From: Muribaculaceae bacterium
GTDB lineage: Bacteria > Bacteroidota > Bacteroidia > Bacteroidales > Muribaculaceae
Direction: 5' to 3'
DNA length: 58,179 nt
Assembly: GCA_017964485.1 (NCBI GenBank)
Contig: JAGCRW010000040.1
Location: 1-58,179 of the forward strand
In this document: one piece after another, positions 1-8,332 of the stretch
Layout of the letters: each line of letters begins with the position of its first letter
Position numbering within the stretch: the stretch's first letter is position 1
The notes under the pieces: generated by a model
The model's database searches: none
Told to the model about the DNA's origin: nothing
What the model saw: the letters and a program-made list of their open reading frames with translations, nothing else
Made by a program: the position numbers and the translations under genes

Positions 1-1928
1 GGGCGCTTGTTGTAGTAGACGGGTAACTGACCGACGCTCACTGGAACTGACACGGGCAGTCGGCCAGCGGGGTTGTAGTCTCCGAAGAGCACGTCGGCAA
101 CAGCTTTTCCACCTTCCTGACCGGGATAGTAAGCCGTGAGTAGGGCGTCGGCATGTTGTGCTGCCCAACTCTTATCCATCGGGCGTCCCTCGACGTAGAC
201 CACGACGAGCGGTTTGCCGGTTGCCTTGAGGGCTTTGAGCAACTGCATCTGATGACCTAAGGGGGTGAGTGTGGCGCGATCGAAACCCTCGCCGCAGTCG
301 ATATCCTGAAGTGTTTGCTGTGTGGCATCAGCAGCACCAGTTTCCTTGTAGTTGGTCTTGAAGTCGCGTGCCGAAGAGCCTCCCACGACCGCTACGATAA
401 CATCGGCATCGCGGGCGGCAGAAACGGCTGCGGAAATGTTGGATGTAGTGGTGTCGCGAACGGCACAGCCACGAACGTAGCTTACCTGCGGAGCATTCAA
501 CTTGGCGCGTATGCCGCTAAGAATAGTAGTAACATTGCCTTCATCCTGTGGCGCTGTGTAGTCGCCAAGTAGATTATAGACATTATCGGCATTCGGACCG
601 CAGACCAGCACCTTGCTCGTTTTGTTCAGGGGCAGCACGCCGTTATCGTTCTTTAATAAGGTGATGGATGCGCGGGCCATATCAAGCGCTACCTGCCGAT
701 GGGCGTCAGAACGCACCAGCCGTCCGGCAGCATCCTCATCGACAAAAGGATGCTCGAAGAGCCCCATCTCGAACTTCATGCGAAGGATGCGGCTAACGGC
801 TTTGTCGATGTCGTCAACCGTCACCATTCCTTTCTGAACAGCATCGGTCAGCTGTGCAAAAGCCTGTGCTCCTAAGTCAGCATCAACGCCGGCATTGAGG
901 GCCATCACGCCGGCCTCCTGGCGGTTACGGGCCACATGATGGGTGTTCCAAATCACATCGATGCTATACAGGTCGCTCACCACAAACCCGCGAAAGCCCC
1001 AACGATGGCGCAATACGTCTGTGAGCAGTGCTTTATTGGACGTGGTTGGTGTGCCATCAATAGTGTTGTACGAGGTCATTACCGAGAGTGCTCCGGCATC
1101 GATAGCTTTCTTGAACGGTGGCAGTAAACACTCTTCGAGCTCATGCGGTCCGGCAACTGTAGGTGAACCATTCTGTCCAGCCTCCGTAGTGCCGTAACCA
1201 ACGAAGTGCTTTATCGTCGCAAGCGTGGCGAAGGGATTTTGCAGATTACCGCCGCCCAGTCCGCGCACCATTGCAGCTCCCATCTCTCCGCTCAGCACAG
1301 GGTCCTCGCCCATCGTCTCTTCAACGCGCGACCATCGAGGATCGCGGGCCAAATCGAGCACGGGGCCGTAGCTGATGTGCCCGCCCTGCAGACGTATCTC
1401 ACGAGCAATGACTGCTCCCGTCTGTTCCATAAGCTGTGGCGACCACGTAGCGGCCATGCCCAGCCCTGTAGGAAAGACGGTTGTGCCTATGGCCATGTGG
1501 CCGTGAGGTGCTTCTTCGGCTAAAAAGAGTGGAATTCCCAAGCGCGTGTGTTCGATAGCATAGCGTTGCAGCGCATTGGCTGCCTTAGCCGCCAACGTAG
1601 GGTTCAGGCCGTCGGTAAGTGTCTTTTGTGTCCACGGGTCGGCGCGAAAAGTGGCCCAAAGCATACCGATATGCCGCTCGGCAAGGTCTTTCTTGAAACT
1701 CTCAGAGGGGTGGATAGTGTCGCGTAATGAGCTGATGGTGTAGTAGTTCCACGCGAGAGCACAACACATCTGCCCTACTTTCTCTTCGAGCGTCATGCGG
1801 CTGAGCAGGTCGGCCACACGCTCTTCTACGGGTAGTTCAGGGTTCTTGTAAGGTACAGATGCCTGCCGACCGGCATATGTCGCCAGCGATAGTGTTGCAA
1901 GCAGTAGCGCTATAATGGTTTTCTTCAT
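1..1928 (-). CDS. Glycoside hydrolase family 3 beta-glucosidase/xylosidase, 3' end cut by window edge
   Basis: The frame is open from the ATG at 1926-1928 to the left edge, giving about 642 visible residues, so the C-terminal FnIII-like domain is missing. The product starts with a signal peptide (MKKTIIALLLATLSLATYAG), then PVEERVADLLSRMTLEEKVGQM, the usual GH3 opening. The nucleophile motif GFVVSDLYSI lies near residue 319 (codon about 972-974), where GH3 enzymes place the catalytic Asp. KHFVGYG and the second alpha/beta sandwich (EGRPMDKSWAAQHADALL) follow. The family removes non-reducing-end beta-D-glucose or xylose from oligosaccharides in the periplasm. It is divergent from a GH92 mannosidase, which suggests a glycan-use locus continuing to the left. 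Substrate cannot be told from sequence. Confidence 0.95.
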   Translation of the reverse strand, partial: MKKTIIALLLATLSLATYAGRQASVPYKNPELPVEERVADLLSRMTLEEKVGQMCCALAWNYYTISSLRDTIHPSESFKKDLAERHIGMLWATFRADPWTQKTLTDGLNPTLAAKAANALQRYAIEHTRLGIPLFLAEEAPHGHMAIGTTVFPTGLGMAATWSPQLMEQTGAVIAREIRLQGGHISYGPVLDLARDPRWSRVEETMGEDPVLSGEMGAAMVRGLGGGNLQNPFATLATIKHFVGYGTTEAGQNGSPTVAGPHELEECLLPPFKKAIDAGALSVMTSYNTIDGTPTTSNKALLTDVLRHRWGFRGFVVSDLYSIDVIWNTHHVARNRQEAGVMALNAGVDADLGAQAFAQLTDAVQKGMVTVDDIDKAVSRILRMKFEMGLFEHPFVDEDAAGRLVRSDAHRQVALDMARASITLLKNDNGVLPLNKTSKVLVCGPNADNVYNLLGDYTAPQDEGNVTTILSGIRAKLNAPQVSYVRGCAVRDTTTSNISAAVSAARDADVIVAVVGGSSARDFKTNYKETGAADATQQTLQDIDCGEGFDRATLTPLGHQMQLLKALKATGKPLVVVYVEGRPMDKSWAAQHADALLTAYYPGQEGGKAVADVLFGDYNPAGRLPVSVPVSVGQLPVYYNKR

Positions 1929-1950
1929 CTCTCTTTCTGTTGTATCGCTA

Positions 1951-1958
1951 CAAATATA
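1951..1958 (-). promoter_or_regulatory. Bacteroidetes -7 promoter element for the GH3 gene
   Basis: The minus strand reads TATATTTG, a match to TAnnTTTG, 22 bp before the ATG. No clear -33 TTTG is present at the usual spacing. Confidence 0.6.
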
Positions 1959-2053
1959 GGAAATTTTATCTATATTATGAACAAAAATCATCAAAAATCG
2001 AATTAGACCCTCAAAAAGCCATTCGAAACCTTCAAAGATGGAAAAATATTTCC

Positions 2054-2061
2054 TAAATTTG
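2054..2061 (+). promoter_or_regulatory. -7 promoter element for the GH92 gene
   Basis: TAAATTTG matches TAnnTTTG. It lies inside the longest possible reading frame (ATG at 2038), so transcription should begin near 2068 and that upstream ATG cannot be used. This fixes the real start at 2083. Confidence 0.65.
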
Positions 2062-2082
2062 CAACGAGAAAAAGCTGACACA

Positions 2083-4233
2083 ATGAAGAAACTCACGATG
2101 ATTTTGCTGATGGCGCTGCTGACAGTGAGCTGCGCGAAGGCTGCCGACAACTGCAAGCACGACGGCAGCAGGTATACCGACTACGTGAACCCCTGGATAG
2201 GTACGGGTGGTCACGGACATGTGTTCCTTGGGGCGAATGTGCCCTTCGGGCTGATACAGCTTGGCCCTACACAGCACTGCCGAGGTTGGGATTGGTGCTC
2301 GGGCTATCATGCCAGTGACTCGGTGCTCACGGGCTTCAGTCACATGCACCTCAGCGGTACGGGCGTGGGCGATTTGGGCGATGTGTTGTTCCTGCCCGTA
2401 GCCCATTGTAGTAGTAAGGAGACGCGCTTCTCGCATGCCAACGAGACAGTGCGACCGGGCTACTACGCCATCCGACTGCAGCAACCGAACGTCTTCGTAG
2501 AGCTGACGGCAACGCAGCGGGTGGGTTTCCACCGCTATACCTTCGGGGCCGACCAACAGCGGGCAATGATGCGCATTGACCTGAAATGGGGTATTGGCTG
2601 GGACCGTTGGGTGGAGAGCAGCATCCAGCAAGAGACGCCGACGTTGATAACAGGCTCGCGCCGTTCGTCGGGATGGGCAAAAGACCAGCAGGTGTTCTTC
2701 GCTGCAGAGTTCTCTACGCCTGTGAGCATCAAGCGGCAGGAGGGCGACAGCATCATGGTGTTGACCATCGATGATGTGACGAAGCCCGTGCTCATAAAAT
2801 GTGCGCTCTCGGCCGTCAGCATCGATGCGGCAAAGGCAAACATGAGGGCCGAATTGCCCGGATGGGACTTTGCAGGAACGGTGGCAGCGGCCGACAAAGC
2901 GTGGAACGACGAGCTGGGGAAGATTATCATCGAAACCGATGACTCTCGCGCACGAACCATATTCTATACAGCGATGTACCACACGATGACGGCCCCTTCG
3001 GTGTTCTGCGACGTCACGGGCAGTTATCGCGGTTCTGACGGGAAAGTGTATCAGGGCGACTTCACCAACTACACCACGTTCTCGCTCTGGGACACCTATC
3101 GAGCCGCCCATCCGCTGATGACACTTATACACCCCGAGAAACAACACGATATGGCTCAGACGTTCCTGCACATCTTTGAGCAGCAGGGGAAACTACCCGT
3201 TTGGCATCTGATGGGCAATGAGACCGATTGTATGGTGGGAAACCCCGGCGCAGTCGTACTGGCCGATATGGTGCTGAAGGGGTTTGTTGACGATAAAGAG
3301 GCCGCCTTCCGTGCGATGAAGGCATCGGCAATGCTCGACGAGCGAGGCATGAACCTGCTGAAAAAGTACGGCTACATACCTTTCGACATTGACGGCACCG
3401 TAGAATCGGTGGGCAAGGGACTGGAATATGCGCTGGCCGACGACGCTATTGCGAAGGTCGCGAAGCTGTTGGGCAAGAAGACTGACTACAAATACTTCTT
3501 CAATCGCAGCCGTTCGTACAAGCATTATTTTGATCCTAAGACCGGTTTTATGCGCGGAAAGAGCAGCGAGGGAAAGTTCCACGAGCCCTTCGACCCCGTT
3601 GCTACTACCAGCCGCCATCACGACTACACCGAGGGGAATGCCTGGCAATACACCTGGCTCGTGCCACACGATGTTGACGGGCTGGTGAAACTCTTCGGGG
3701 GTAAGGAACGGTTTGTCGAAAAGCTCGACTCACTCTTCATCATCAGTAGTGATCTGGGCGAAAATGCACCTCCCGACGTGTCAGGACTGATAGGACAATA
3801 CGCTCACGGCAACGAGCCTAGCCATCATGTGCTGTACCTGTACAACTATGTGGGCCAACCCTGGAAGACGGCACAGCTGGTTCGCCGGACGATGAACGAG
3901 CTGTATAGCAACGACCTTGATGGGCTCTCGGGCAATGAGGACGTGGGCCAGATGTCGGCGTGGTATATCCTCTCCTCGCTGGGACTCTACCAGGTGGAGC
4001 CCGCAGGAGGGAAATACGTCTTCGGCAGCCCCCTCTTCAACGAGGCGACGCTAAACGTAGGCAACGGAAAAACATTCACCATCCGGGCTCACAACAACAG
4101 CGCGGAGAACATTTACGTGCAAAGCATAAAGCTGAACGGCAAACCCTACACGAAGTCCTACCTGATGTTTGACGACATCGTGAAGGGCGGACTGCTCGAG
4201 TTTGAGATGGGTAGCAAGGTTGCAGGGCTATAA
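2083..4233 (+). CDS. GH92 alpha-mannosidase, lipoprotein
   Basis: A 716-residue GH92 enzyme, near the usual family length of about 730-750. A lipobox (LLTVSC) follows the short signal peptide MKKLTMILLMALLTVSC, so the protein should be lipid-anchored. The N-terminal beta-sandwich opens with YVNPWIGTGGHGHVFLGA and contains GFSHMHLSGTG. The (alpha/alpha)6 catalytic domain shows KYGYIPFD, YTEGNAWQYTW, HGNEPSHH (calcium-ligand region in the family) and GNEDVGQMSAWY (base region). GH92 enzymes are calcium-dependent inverting exo-alpha-mannosidases that trim host or yeast N-glycans and mannans. An in-frame ATG at 2038 was rejected because the promoter lies between it and 2083. It is divergent from a GH3 gene, suggesting a glycan-degradation pair. 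Confidence 0.95.
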   Translation: MKKLTMILLMALLTVSCAKAADNCKHDGSRYTDYVNPWIGTGGHGHVFLGANVPFGLIQLGPTQHCRGWDWCSGYHASDSVLTGFSHMHLSGTGVGDLGDVLFLPVAHCSSKETRFSHANETVRPGYYAIRLQQPNVFVELTATQRVGFHRYTFGADQQRAMMRIDLKWGIGWDRWVESSIQQETPTLITGSRRSSGWAKDQQVFFAAEFSTPVSIKRQEGDSIMVLTIDDVTKPVLIKCALSAVSIDAAKANMRAELPGWDFAGTVAAADKAWNDELGKIIIETDDSRARTIFYTAMYHTMTAPSVFCDVTGSYRGSDGKVYQGDFTNYTTFSLWDTYRAAHPLMTLIHPEKQHDMAQTFLHIFEQQGKLPVWHLMGNETDCMVGNPGAVVLADMVLKGFVDDKEAAFRAMKASAMLDERGMNLLKKYGYIPFDIDGTVESVGKGLEYALADDAIAKVAKLLGKKTDYKYFFNRSRSYKHYFDPKTGFMRGKSSEGKFHEPFDPVATTSRHHDYTEGNAWQYTWLVPHDVDGLVKLFGGKERFVEKLDSLFIISSDLGENAPPDVSGLIGQYAHGNEPSHHVLYLYNYVGQPWKTAQLVRRTMNELYSNDLDGLSGNEDVGQMSAWYILSSLGLYQVEPAGGKYVFGSPLFNEATLNVGNGKTFTIRAHNNSAENIYVQSIKLNGKPYTKSYLMFDDIVKGGLLEFEMGSKVAGL

Positions 4234-4269
4234 ATTCGCCCTAGAATGTGAGGCTTATGCTATGACATA

Positions 4270-4295
4270 GGGGGAGCGCACGCTCCCCCTTTTTT
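4270..4295 (+). terminator. Rho-independent terminator after the GH92 gene
   Basis: A 9-bp perfect stem (GGGGGAGCG / CGCTCCCCC) with a 2-nt loop is followed by six T. A near copy, including flanking TGACA on both sides, ends the next plus-strand gene at 6265-6290. Confidence 0.9.
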
Positions 4296-4329
4296 GACAT
4301 CTTATGCCACAATAAGTTATTTCGGGGTA

Positions 4330-5001
4330 TCAGTGTTGCTTTTTGTTAAGCATCAGCAGTGCTATCATTCCTGCCAAAATGTTGGCAACGAAGGCGGCTG
4401 CTATGAGCAGTAAAACGACAGCCAAGCTGGTAAGTGCCGAAAGGCCTCCAAGCAACATACCAGCATACAACATTGGCATGACCATCACAAGGGGCTGAGC
4501 CATCGACCTTACTTGAGGCAGTATGCTCTCACGCCAAGACTTTTGAACTCTGGACTCTTGATGCATGCCGCGCTGGTAGTTGAGCATAGTCTGGAGCATC
4601 GAAGCCGTCAGGCATGCCATCAGCACCGAATAGACTGTCAAGAAAACACTTGTCGGCAGACATAGCATCGCACTGCCAGCTACCACTATGCTGCCCGCCA
4701 GCATCGAAACGGCAACAGGCACCAGCATCTTTTTCCACATGGATTGAAATGGATAGAGGCACCAGCCAATCGACAAAAGCACTACTAGCAGGTACCATAG
4801 CAGATAGGCCCACCAAGCATTAGTTTGGTAAACCAGCCACACAACGGCAACCACAAGCGCCATCTGCGCCACCGTCGCTCCAAATATCACCAGCATTCGT
4901 CGCAGCATCTTCCTGTCGATGAAGGCAAGCACTATTGTTGCTACAATCACTAAACACGCCACAATGATTGAGCCCAATAAAGAGATTTCTTTTACTATCA
5001 T
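4330..5001 (-). CDS. FetB/YbbM-like (UPF0014) membrane permease
   Basis: A 223-residue, very hydrophobic protein with about seven membrane segments. The C-terminal half, with the pattern SILPQVRSMAQPLVMVMPML then LLGGLSAL, resembles the UPF0014 family (FetB), whose E. coli member works with the ATPase FetA in iron export. FetB is about 260 residues, so this copy is somewhat short. No FetA-type ATPase is adjacent. The gene stands alone, convergent with the GH92 gene, with its own promoter. The family assignment rests on pattern resemblance and is moderate. Another small polytopic family is possible. Confidence 0.55.
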   Translation of the reverse strand: MIVKEISLLGSIIVACLVIVATIVLAFIDRKMLRRMLVIFGATVAQMALVVAVVWLVYQTNAWWAYLLWYLLVVLLSIGWCLYPFQSMWKKMLVPVAVSMLAGSIVVAGSAMLCLPTSVFLTVYSVLMACLTASMLQTMLNYQRGMHQESRVQKSWRESILPQVRSMAQPLVMVMPMLYAGMLLGGLSALTSLAVVLLLIAAAFVANILAGMIALLMLNKKQH

Positions 5002-5023
5002 AGTATTTAAGTTTTTAGATGCA

Positions 5024-5031
5024 CAAAGTTA
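5024..5031 (-). promoter_or_regulatory. -7 promoter element for the FetB-like gene
   Basis: The minus strand reads TAACTTTG (TAnnTTTG) 22 bp upstream of the ATG. Confidence 0.6.
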
Positions 5032-5109
5032 CAACATTATATTTAATTGACGCATAACTATGGTTGGGAAAAATCGTCGCATCTTTCTTCTAAAGAAAAA
5101 ACAAATTTC

Positions 5110-5142
5110 TTGGCTTATAAATCGGTTTTTTGTGTAACTTTG
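5110..5142 (+). promoter_or_regulatory. Promoter for the 5205 lipoprotein gene
   Basis: TAACTTTG at 5135-5142 (-7 element) has TTGG at 5110-5113, 21 bp upstream. The predicted leader is about 55 nt. Confidence 0.65.
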
Positions 5143-5204
5143 CAGTGCGAAGCATCGAGGCTAGCAAAAATCATTATTCTCCTGTAATTCAAACATTTTA
5201 GACA

Positions 5205-6227
5205 ATGCGTTTATATACAATTTTAGCAATAGCACTTGTCGTTCTATCGTCGTGCAACTCAAAGCCAACTGGTAATGTAAAAACCCAGGAGCCAGTTGAC
5301 TCATTGGTCAACATTGAATCTGTCGATTCCAATGAAGTTCATAATGAATATTTTAATGACACATTGGCAAATTGGACCGATTCTGAGATTGTAAATAATC
5401 ATCACGAGCTTGTTGATGTGGCTCAATATGTGTGGCTGATGAACCGCCATGATACTGTTCCACAAAACATAGACTTTTTGTTGAAAGAGGTGGAGAGAAT
5501 AAACCCAAAACTTGTGGCTTATTATGATAAGCATCACAAGGCTCGCGGCTTGAATGAAGAACAGAAAATCGACTCAGTTCTGAACGAAATAGAGAATGTT
5601 TATGAACCAATGACGTCAGGTTCCACATGGTCAATAATTGGAGGACAAAGCGTATACCTTGCGTTAGATTCCTATCGAGAGGCTTTATTGTTCTCTAGAA
5701 TGTTGCAGAAGGCTCAAAATGAGAAACTGCGTGCAGCGCTTCGTGAAGAGATGCTTAAATGGAGAGCTTTTGAGCACAATTTGTCCTTATATTTCTCAGG
5801 TGTCGCAAGATTGTACTATTGGGGTGGTTCTATTTCCACTCCAGCAAGTCTCATGGCTCATCAAGGAGTTATTAGTTCAAGAATTGAAGACCAAAAGAAT
5901 CTATGGGCTATATTGTTCGACAAGAAGGTTTTGAAATCGGGAGTTAACCTGAGCCAAACTGAATCTAATTTCATGCAAAGCCTAAAGCAACCTTTAGACA
6001 GAGTATATTCTGACGACCTTAGCAAGGATTTTGAAGACTATGTCGAGGAATATAAAGGAACGCAAAAACTGCAATCTGATATCAAAAACACTTTGAATCA
6101 ATGGTTGAAAGCAAGAGAAAGTTTAGGGCTTGCCGCAAACCTACAGAAAAATGAATTTCAGTGGGCAACCGAAGCGTTACTGACAAAGTATAGCAAAGAT
6201 GTGATCACAATTGCAACAAACCCTTAA
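5205..6227 (+). CDS. Orphan lipoprotein of unknown function
   Basis: A 340-residue protein starting MRLYTILAIALVVLSSC, with lipobox LSSC and the lipidated Cys at about residue 17. The mature part is rich in charged helices and Asn/Gln with no recognised motif. An acidic linker precedes an alpha-helical domain with the segment RMLQKAQNEKLRAALREEM, followed by YYWGGSISTPASL. The gene is monocistronic, with its own promoter and terminator. It is visibly more AT-rich than the neighbouring glycosidase genes, which could reflect later arrival or weak codon selection. No function is proposed. Confidence 0.8.
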   Translation: MRLYTILAIALVVLSSCNSKPTGNVKTQEPVDSLVNIESVDSNEVHNEYFNDTLANWTDSEIVNNHHELVDVAQYVWLMNRHDTVPQNIDFLLKEVERINPKLVAYYDKHHKARGLNEEQKIDSVLNEIENVYEPMTSGSTWSIIGGQSVYLALDSYREALLFSRMLQKAQNEKLRAALREEMLKWRAFEHNLSLYFSGVARLYYWGGSISTPASLMAHQGVISSRIEDQKNLWAILFDKKVLKSGVNLSQTESNFMQSLKQPLDRVYSDDLSKDFEDYVEEYKGTQKLQSDIKNTLNQWLKARESLGLAANLQKNEFQWATEALLTKYSKDVITIATNP

Positions 6228-6264
6228 TGCCACAAAAGATATCTATCATTCCAGTTTTGACACA

Positions 6265-6290
6265 GGGGGAGCGTGCGCTCCCCCTTTTTT
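6265..6290 (+). terminator. Rho-independent terminator after the 5205 gene
   Basis: A 9-bp stem GGGGGAGCG / CGCTCCCCC with loop TG and six T. It is almost the same sequence as the terminator at 4270-4295. Confidence 0.9.
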
Positions 6291-6376
6291 GACAGTACAT
6301 TCAAGACCTTAATAATTGCAATTGAGAAAAAAGTATAAAAAAGCCTCTAATATTTGGCAGAATGATTATATCCTAC

Positions 6377-6384
6377 TATTTTTG
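6377..6384 (+). promoter_or_regulatory. -7 promoter element for the 6496 gene
   Basis: TATTTTTG fits TAnnTTTG. It would give a leader of about 105 nt, longer than for neighbouring genes. No good -33 box was seen. Confidence 0.4.
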
Positions 6385-6495
6385 TGGGTGAATAGCGACA
6401 TGTGCAAAGGAACATGAGCCTATAGCAAAAATGGACAAATAGAAACAAGAGAGTTTTTTAAATATTATCAACTAATTAACTAAACAATTTTTCTT

Positions 6496-8181
6496 ATGAA
6501 CCGAAATTTACTTTTAACTTTGGTTTTATGGGTAATGGCGGCATGCATGCCAGCTATGGCCCAGAACAGTTTGACCGTTTATGACGGTGATGAGGGCAAC
6601 GCCTATGTTCCCGTTTATGGTTACTATTGTGACGCTTACCTGAAGTGTGAGTTTGTCATTCCTGCTGGCGATCTTACAGCTATGAAAGACAGTGCTATCA
6701 ATGAGATTACATGGTATTTGAAAACCAAACCTACCAAAGCTTGGTCTGACAACTTCCAGGTGTTTATGATGGAGGTTGCAGATGCCACAATCTCTGATTT
6801 CTATGGTCCTGAGAATGCGACTATTGTCTATGAAGGCACCTTCGATGCCAGTGGCGAGAACTTTACTCTTGTGCTTGAGGAGCCCTACGTCTATAATGGC
6901 GGCAACTTGCTCATCGGTGTATATCAAACCGACAAGGGCGCTTACAGCCAATCTTCATTCTATGGCATGACCGTGAGTGGTGCCAGCGTTCAGGGCAACA
7001 GTTATGGTTCACTGGAAGGCATTACTGCCACTCAGCGCAACTTCATTCCCAAAACAACGTTTAGTTACGCTCCTGCAGGCGCTGCTGTTTATGCAAAGCC
7101 CAAGAACCTTGCAGCTAGCAACATTGGTCCCAACGAGGCAACCCTCACTTGGGAGGCTGGCAGCACCGAGACCGCTTGGAACGTAGAGTACAAGAAGGCT
7201 ACCGAGACAGAATGGACAGCGGCAGGTGAGGTAAGCGAGCCAACCATCGTTCTCGACGCTCTTGCCAACGGCTACTCTTATGAGGCTCGTGTTCAGGCCA
7301 AATTTGATGACGGAGTGAGCAACTGGGTTAAGGTTGAGTTTGCAACACCATTGTGCGACGAAGAGGACCAGGGCGAAATCTCTTACACTCTTGGCGACAA
7401 ATATGCCGACAGCTGGAACAACGCCTACATCCAGGTAATTAGCGAAACCACCGGCGAAGTGGTTGAAACTATCTTCATGGCTTCGGGCTCGACCACCGTT
7501 ACAGGCACTCTGCCATTGTGCTACGGCGAGACCTACAACTTCGTTTGGGTTCCTGGTGCTTACGACAATGAGTGCTCGTTCACCTTCACCGACCCAGAGG
7601 GCAACGTGATAGCAGAACACGCTCAAGGCGACGACTTCATCGGTTATGACTTGTTCACCTATACCATGGAAATGCCTGAGACCAACGTCGAAGAGCTCTA
7701 CCTGGTTGGCACATTCAATGGCTGGAGCCAAGAGGAAGGCATGATTGCCTTTGCCGAGAACGACGGCGAGTACACTGCAACTACCAACCTTGAGGCTGAA
7801 GCCGAGTTCAAAGTTATCACTCCTAAAGAGGATGGTGGCTGGACATGGTTTGGTGGCCTTGACGAAAACGGTGTTGGCTACTTCCTGATCAACGCTGACG
7901 TGCTCAATAACGAAATCGAACTTATTGACGGTGCAAACTTCCGCGTTGAGGAGGCTGGTGAGTACACCTTCACAATTGTGGTATATACCATGGCTCCTGA
8001 GGAGAAGACTGGCGAAAAGATCTACGTGATGACTGTCGCCAAGACTCCAACCGCTATCAGCACTATCGCTGTTGACAGCAAGAGCAACGAGTGGTACAAC
8101 CTCAATGGCCAGAAGCTCAACGGCCAGCCCACCGCTCCTGGCATCTACATCAACGGCAACAAGAAAGTTGTGATTAAGTGA
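6496..8181 (+). CDS. Secreted multi-domain protein with FN3 and CBM/E-set-like domains
   Basis: A 561-residue exported protein with a signal peptide at about residues 1-22 (ends PAMAQ). Residues about 25-195 form a beta-rich domain with a GNLLIGVYQT core, as in surface adhesin-like proteins of this phylum. A fibronectin type III domain follows at about 199-285 (PKNLAASNIGPNEATLTWEA). Around residue 399 the motif ELYLVGTFNGWS resembles SusE/CBM-type starch-binding E-set domains. The C-terminus (WYNLNGQKLNGQ, then GIYI and KKVVIK) is the short tail common on secreted Bacteroidales proteins. No catalytic domain is visible, so a glycan-binding or structural surface role is inferred. It has its own promoter and terminator. 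Confidence 0.75.
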   Translation: MNRNLLLTLVLWVMAACMPAMAQNSLTVYDGDEGNAYVPVYGYYCDAYLKCEFVIPAGDLTAMKDSAINEITWYLKTKPTKAWSDNFQVFMMEVADATISDFYGPENATIVYEGTFDASGENFTLVLEEPYVYNGGNLLIGVYQTDKGAYSQSSFYGMTVSGASVQGNSYGSLEGITATQRNFIPKTTFSYAPAGAAVYAKPKNLAASNIGPNEATLTWEAGSTETAWNVEYKKATETEWTAAGEVSEPTIVLDALANGYSYEARVQAKFDDGVSNWVKVEFATPLCDEEDQGEISYTLGDKYADSWNNAYIQVISETTGEVVETIFMASGSTTVTGTLPLCYGETYNFVWVPGAYDNECSFTFTDPEGNVIAEHAQGDDFIGYDLFTYTMEMPETNVEELYLVGTFNGWSQEEGMIAFAENDGEYTATTNLEAEAEFKVITPKEDGGWTWFGGLDENGVGYFLINADVLNNEIELIDGANFRVEEAGEYTFTIVVYTMAPEEKTGEKIYVMTVAKTPTAISTIAVDSKSNEWYNLNGQKLNGQPTAPGIYINGNKKVVIK

Positions 8182-8279
8182 GAGCAGAACTGAGCTCGCT
8201 CAAGTTATGCCGAGCGTGAACAACTTGGAGCGAAAGCTCAACGTTGTGATTAAACGATAATCCAACTTCATTAAACCAT

Positions 8280-8316
8280 AAACCCAAACCGATTATGCTG
8301 GTTTGGGTTTATTTTT
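8280..8316 (+). terminator. Terminator after the 6496 gene
   Basis: An 11-bp perfect inverted repeat (AAACCCAAACC / GGTTTGGGTTT, loop 9) is followed by ATTTTT. It lies between convergent genes. Confidence 0.8.
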
Positions 8317-8332
8317 CTATGTAGTAAAAAAA

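Noticed and set aside
2053-3171. 372-residue minus-strand frame opposite the GH92 gene
   Set aside because: The plus-strand frame is a full GH92 enzyme. The antisense frame has no motif and an odd composition (Arg/His rich).
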